Source of the DNA: Lachnoclostridium sp. UBA1434
GTDB lineage: Bacteria > Bacillota > Clostridia > Lachnospirales > Lachnospiraceae
Direction: 5' to 3'
Assembly: GCA_002329645.1 (NCBI GenBank)
Contig: DCTS01000045.1
Coordinates: 15,260-24,137 of the forward strand
Length of the DNA: 8,878 nt
Position numbers and translations under genes: made by a program. Position 1 is the first letter of the stretch. Every line of letters starts with the position of its first letter. Below, piece by piece: positions 6,103-8,878 of the stretch. Below the pieces are notes generated by a model, which made no database searches, had not been told where the DNA came from, and was given only the letters and a program-made list of their open reading frames with translations.

Positions 6103-7491
6103 ATGGAAAAAACAATGGACAAAATAGTAGCACTTGCCAAGGCCAGAGGGTTTGTGTACCCGGGTTCCGAAATATACGGCGGTCTTGCCAACACCTGGGA
6201 TTACGGCAACCTGGGTGTAGAAATGAAGAATAATGTAAAAAAGGCCTGGTGGCAAAAATTTATTCAAGAGAACCCCTACAATGTGGGAGTTGATTGTGCA
6301 ATCCTTATGAACCCCCAGACCTGGGTGGCCTCAGGACATCTCGGAGGCTTTTCCGATCCTTTGATGGACTGCAAGGAATGTCATGAGCGTTTCCGTGCAG
6401 ACAAACTGATAGAGGACTATAACCAGGAGCATGGCATAACCGTAACGGGCTCGATTGATGCAATGTCTAATGAAGAAATGAAAAAATATATTGATGAGAA
6501 CAATATACCCTGCCCTTCCTGCGGAAAGCATAATTTTACCGATATCCGGCAGTTTAACCTGATGTTTAAAACCTTTCAGGGCGTTACGGAGGAAACCAAG
6601 AATATAGTATATTTAAGGCCTGAAACCGCGCAGGGGATATTCGTTAATTTTAAGAATGTTCAGCGGAGTTCACGCAAAAAAATTCCCTTTGGCATAGGGC
6701 AGATAGGCAAAGCCTTCCGAAATGAGATTACTCCCGGCAACTTTACCTTCCGTACCAGGGAGTTCGAGCAGATGGAGCTGGAATTCTTCTGTGAACCGGA
6801 TACCGATCTGGAATGGTTTGCTTATTGGAAGCAGTTTTGTATAGACTGGCTGAAGAGCCTTGGGATAAAGGATGAGGAGCTCAGGATAAGAGATCATGAT
6901 CCGGCGGAGTTGGCCTTCTACAGCAAGGCTACGACCGATATTGAGTTTCTGTTCCCCTTTGGCTGGGGCGAGCTGTGGGGCATAGCAGACCGTACCGACT
7001 ATGACCTGACACAGCACCATACCGTATCAAAGGAAGACTTAAGTTATTTTGATGATGAAAAGAATATTAGATATATACCCTATGTCATAGAACCGTCGCT
7101 GGGTGCCGACCGTGTCGTGCTGGCCTTCTTATGTGCGGCATATGACGAGGAGGAGCTTCCCGACGGGGATACACGTACGGTATTGCATTTCCATCCGGCC
7201 ATAGCGCCTGTTAAGATTGGAGTTCTTCCACTCTCCAAGAAGCTGGGCGGGCCAGCCGAAAAGATATACAGGGATTTAAGCAAGCTGTATAACTGTGAGT
7301 ATGATGATCGCGGCAATATCGGAAGAAGATACCGCAGACAGGATGAGATAGGAACGCCCTTCTGCGTGACATATGATTTTGATTCGGAAACCGATGGTGC
7401 AGTCACTGTAAGGGACAGGGATACAATGGAGCAGGAAAGGGTAAGGATTGAAGATTTGAAGGCTTATTTTGAGAAGAAGCTTGCATTTTAA
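6103..7491 (+). CDS. glyS: Glycyl-tRNA synthetase, dimeric single-chain class II type
   Basis: Charges tRNA-Gly with glycine using ATP. This is the alpha-2 type (about 460 residues, related to eukaryotic and archaeal GlyRS), not the bacterial alpha2-beta2 GlyQ/GlyS enzyme. The 462-residue protein opens with ARGFVYPGSEIYGGLANTWD (14-33) of this family. It has RPETAQG (172-178), class II motif 2 as FRNE (205-208) through FRTREFEQMELEFF (216-229), and motif 3 as EPSLGADR (330-337). A C-terminal anticodon-binding domain covers about 365-460. Two CxxC pairs, C90/C93 and C137/C140, may bind zinc. SD GAGG (6091-6094) is 8 nt before the ATG. No T-box leader is present, and the 69-nt upstream gap is mostly a terminator, so its own promoter is not obvious. 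Confidence 0.96.
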   Translation: MEKTMDKIVALAKARGFVYPGSEIYGGLANTWDYGNLGVEMKNNVKKAWWQKFIQENPYNVGVDCAILMNPQTWVASGHLGGFSDPLMDCKECHERFRADKLIEDYNQEHGITVTGSIDAMSNEEMKKYIDENNIPCPSCGKHNFTDIRQFNLMFKTFQGVTEETKNIVYLRPETAQGIFVNFKNVQRSSRKKIPFGIGQIGKAFRNEITPGNFTFRTREFEQMELEFFCEPDTDLEWFAYWKQFCIDWLKSLGIKDEELRIRDHDPAELAFYSKATTDIEFLFPFGWGELWGIADRTDYDLTQHHTVSKEDLSYFDDEKNIRYIPYVIEPSLGADRVVLAFLCAAYDEEELPDGDTRTVLHFHPAIAPVKIGVLPLSKKLGGPAEKIYRDLSKLYNCEYDDRGNIGRRYRRQDEIGTPFCVTYDFDSETDGAVTVRDRDTMEQERVRIEDLKAYFEKKLAF

Positions 7492-7520
7492 AAAAAGTAT
7501 TTCCTAATACAAGAATATTA

Positions 7521-7529
7521 TGCTATAAT
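7521..7529 (+). promoter_or_regulatory. Extended -10 promoter for ppdK
   Basis: TGC followed by a perfect TATAAT (7524-7529) forms a full extended -10 element. The -35 region at 17-bp spacing (TTCCTA, 7501-7506) is weak, which extended -10 promoters tolerate. The start near 7536 would give a leader of about 85 nt, in which I see no clear regulatory hairpin. Confidence 0.65.
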
Positions 7530-7621
7530 GCTCAATGGCGACTAAAAATTCCAGCTTTATGTAAACATATTAAAAAGCCTGTATAGGTTCACACAATACA
7601 TTTTAGGAGGAATATTATAAG

Positions 7622-8878
7622 ATGAAGAAATGGGTATATTTATTCAAAGAGGGCAGTGCCGATATGAGGAATCTTCTTGGAGGCAAGGGCGCCAATCTGG
7701 CGGAGATGACGAATCTTGGTCTTCCGATTCCCCAGGGCTTTACTGTAACTACCGAAGCTTGCACAGATTACTATAATAATGGTAAGCAGATCAGAGAAGA
7801 GATAAAAGCTCAGATATTTGATGCCCTGAAGATACTTGAAGAGCAGCAGGGCAAGAAATTCGGTGATACTTCGAATCCTCTGCTGGTTTCGGTACGTTCC
7901 GGAGCCAGGGCTTCAATGCCGGGCATGATGGATACCATACTTAATCTGGGCTTGAACGACGTTGCCGTTGAAGGCTTTGCAAAGAAGACGGGCAATCCCA
8001 GGTTTGCATATGATTCCTACAGAAGATTTATACAGATGTTCTCCGACGTGGTAATGGAGATTTCTAAATCCAAGTTTGAAAGAGTTCTTGATGAAATCAA
8101 AGAGAAGAAAGGCGTTAAGTTCGATAACGAGCTGACCGCAGAGGATCTTAAGGAAGTTATAGCAGAGTTTAAAGCCCTTTACAGGGAGAATAAGGGAACC
8201 GATTTCCCCCAGGATCCCAATGTACAGCTTATAGAAGCTGTTACCGCTGTATTCCGTTCATGGGATAATCCCCGTGCAATTTACTACAGAAGAATGAACG
8301 ACATCCCCGGCGACTGGGGTACCGCTGTTAACGTTCAGGCAATGGTATTCGGCAACATGGGAGATACCTCCGGAACAGGAGTTGCATTTACACGTAATCC
8401 CTCCACGGGAGAAGCTAAGATATATGGAGAATATCTGATAAATGCACAGGGTGAGGATGTTGTCGCAGGTATCAGGACACCTCAGCCCATTACTAAGCTT
8501 GAATACGACATGCCGGAAGTATACAATGAGTTTATGAGGATTGCTGCGCTTCTTGAGAATCATTATAAGGATATGCAGGACATGGAATTCACCATTGAAG
8601 ACAAGAAGCTGTATTTCCTGCAGACACGTAACGGCAAAAGGACGGCGGCTGCAGCATTACAAATAGCTTGTGACCTTGTTGATGAAGGTAAGATAACCAA
8701 GGAAGAGGCAATAAAGAGAATAGATGCCAAATCCCTTGACCAGCTGCTTCATCCGGCATTTGACGCAGCAGAGCTCAAGGCAGCCAAGCCTATAGGCAGC
8801 GCACTTCCTGCTTCACCGGGAGCAGCGGCAGGCAGAGTATATTTCACGGCTGAGGAAGCCAAGAAGCATAACGAAATG
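7622..8878 (+). CDS. ppdK: Pyruvate, phosphate dikinase, N-terminal 419 residues (runs off the edge)
   Basis: Interconverts pyruvate, ATP and phosphate with PEP, AMP and pyrophosphate; in anaerobes it often serves PPi-linked glycolysis or PEP supply. The frame is open from the ATG at 7622 to the last base, about half of an enzyme normally near 875 residues. The ATP-grasp domain is intact: GGKGANLAEM with K22, SVRSGARASMPGMMDTILNL with R92, GNMGDTSGTGVAFTRNPSTG, and the nucleotide/metal residues D320, E322 and Q334 in DMEFTIEDKKLYFLQTRNGK. These match K22, R92, D321, E323 and Q335 of the C. symbiosum enzyme, shifted by one after a one-residue deletion near FKALYRENKG. The phosphohistidine domain starts near residue 390 (GSALPASPGAAAGRVYF); its catalytic histidine and the PEP domain lie beyond the window. 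SD AGGAGG (7605-7610) is 11 nt upstream, slightly long. Confidence 0.97.
   Translation, partial: MKKWVYLFKEGSADMRNLLGGKGANLAEMTNLGLPIPQGFTVTTEACTDYYNNGKQIREEIKAQIFDALKILEEQQGKKFGDTSNPLLVSVRSGARASMPGMMDTILNLGLNDVAVEGFAKKTGNPRFAYDSYRRFIQMFSDVVMEISKSKFERVLDEIKEKKGVKFDNELTAEDLKEVIAEFKALYRENKGTDFPQDPNVQLIEAVTAVFRSWDNPRAIYYRRMNDIPGDWGTAVNVQAMVFGNMGDTSGTGVAFTRNPSTGEAKIYGEYLINAQGEDVVAGIRTPQPITKLEYDMPEVYNEFMRIAALLENHYKDMQDMEFTIEDKKLYFLQTRNGKRTAAAALQIACDLVDEGKITKEEAIKRIDAKSLDQLLHPAFDAAELKAAKPIGSALPASPGAAAGRVYFTAEEAKKHNEM

Noticed and set aside
7497..7510. GTATT-TCCT-AATAC hairpin after glyS as a terminator
   Set aside because: A 5-bp AT-rich stem with no U-tract is too weak; it also overlaps the ppdK -35 region.

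Overview
The window looks like ordinary chromosomal core sequence from an anaerobic, low-to-moderate GC Clostridia species, most likely Lachnospiraceae. Three things point there. The gene order (M16C peptidase, era, yqzL-like, recO, lipoprotein, single-chain glyS, ppdK) suits that group. The pyruvate phosphate dikinase fragment reads very much like the well-studied Clostridium symbiosum enzyme as I remember it. Codon use favours AGG, ATA and CTT, with strong Shine-Dalgarno sites. The family assignment is inference; I could not run a search.

Layout: bases 1-20 hold the first six codons of a leftward gene, with its own SD, promoter and an operator-like palindrome. A rightward extended -10 promoter at 163-191 then serves a 979-residue M16C (PreP-like) zinc peptidase, followed after 16 nt by era. 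A 159-nt gap after era can form a 9-bp hairpin and competing helices next to the SD of a small YqzL-like gene, which overlaps recO by 56 nt. A lipoprotein gene of unknown function follows, with its own promoter and a candidate intrinsic terminator. Then come the dimeric-type glycyl-tRNA synthetase and, behind a third promoter, ppdK, which runs off the right edge.

The genes are mostly housekeeping: ribosome maturation (Era), recombination repair (RecO), tRNA charging (GlyRS), peptide degradation (M16C) and pyruvate/PEP interconversion (PPDK). The order resembles the Bacillus era-yqzL-recO-glyQ-glyS region, except that an unrelated GlyRS type sits in the glyQ/glyS position. I found no CRISPR array, insertion sequence, phage gene, tRNA, rRNA or recognisable riboswitch, and no convincing new multi-gene system. 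The points most worth checking are the palindromic operator in the divergent region, the structured leader before yqzL-recO, and the lipoprotein.
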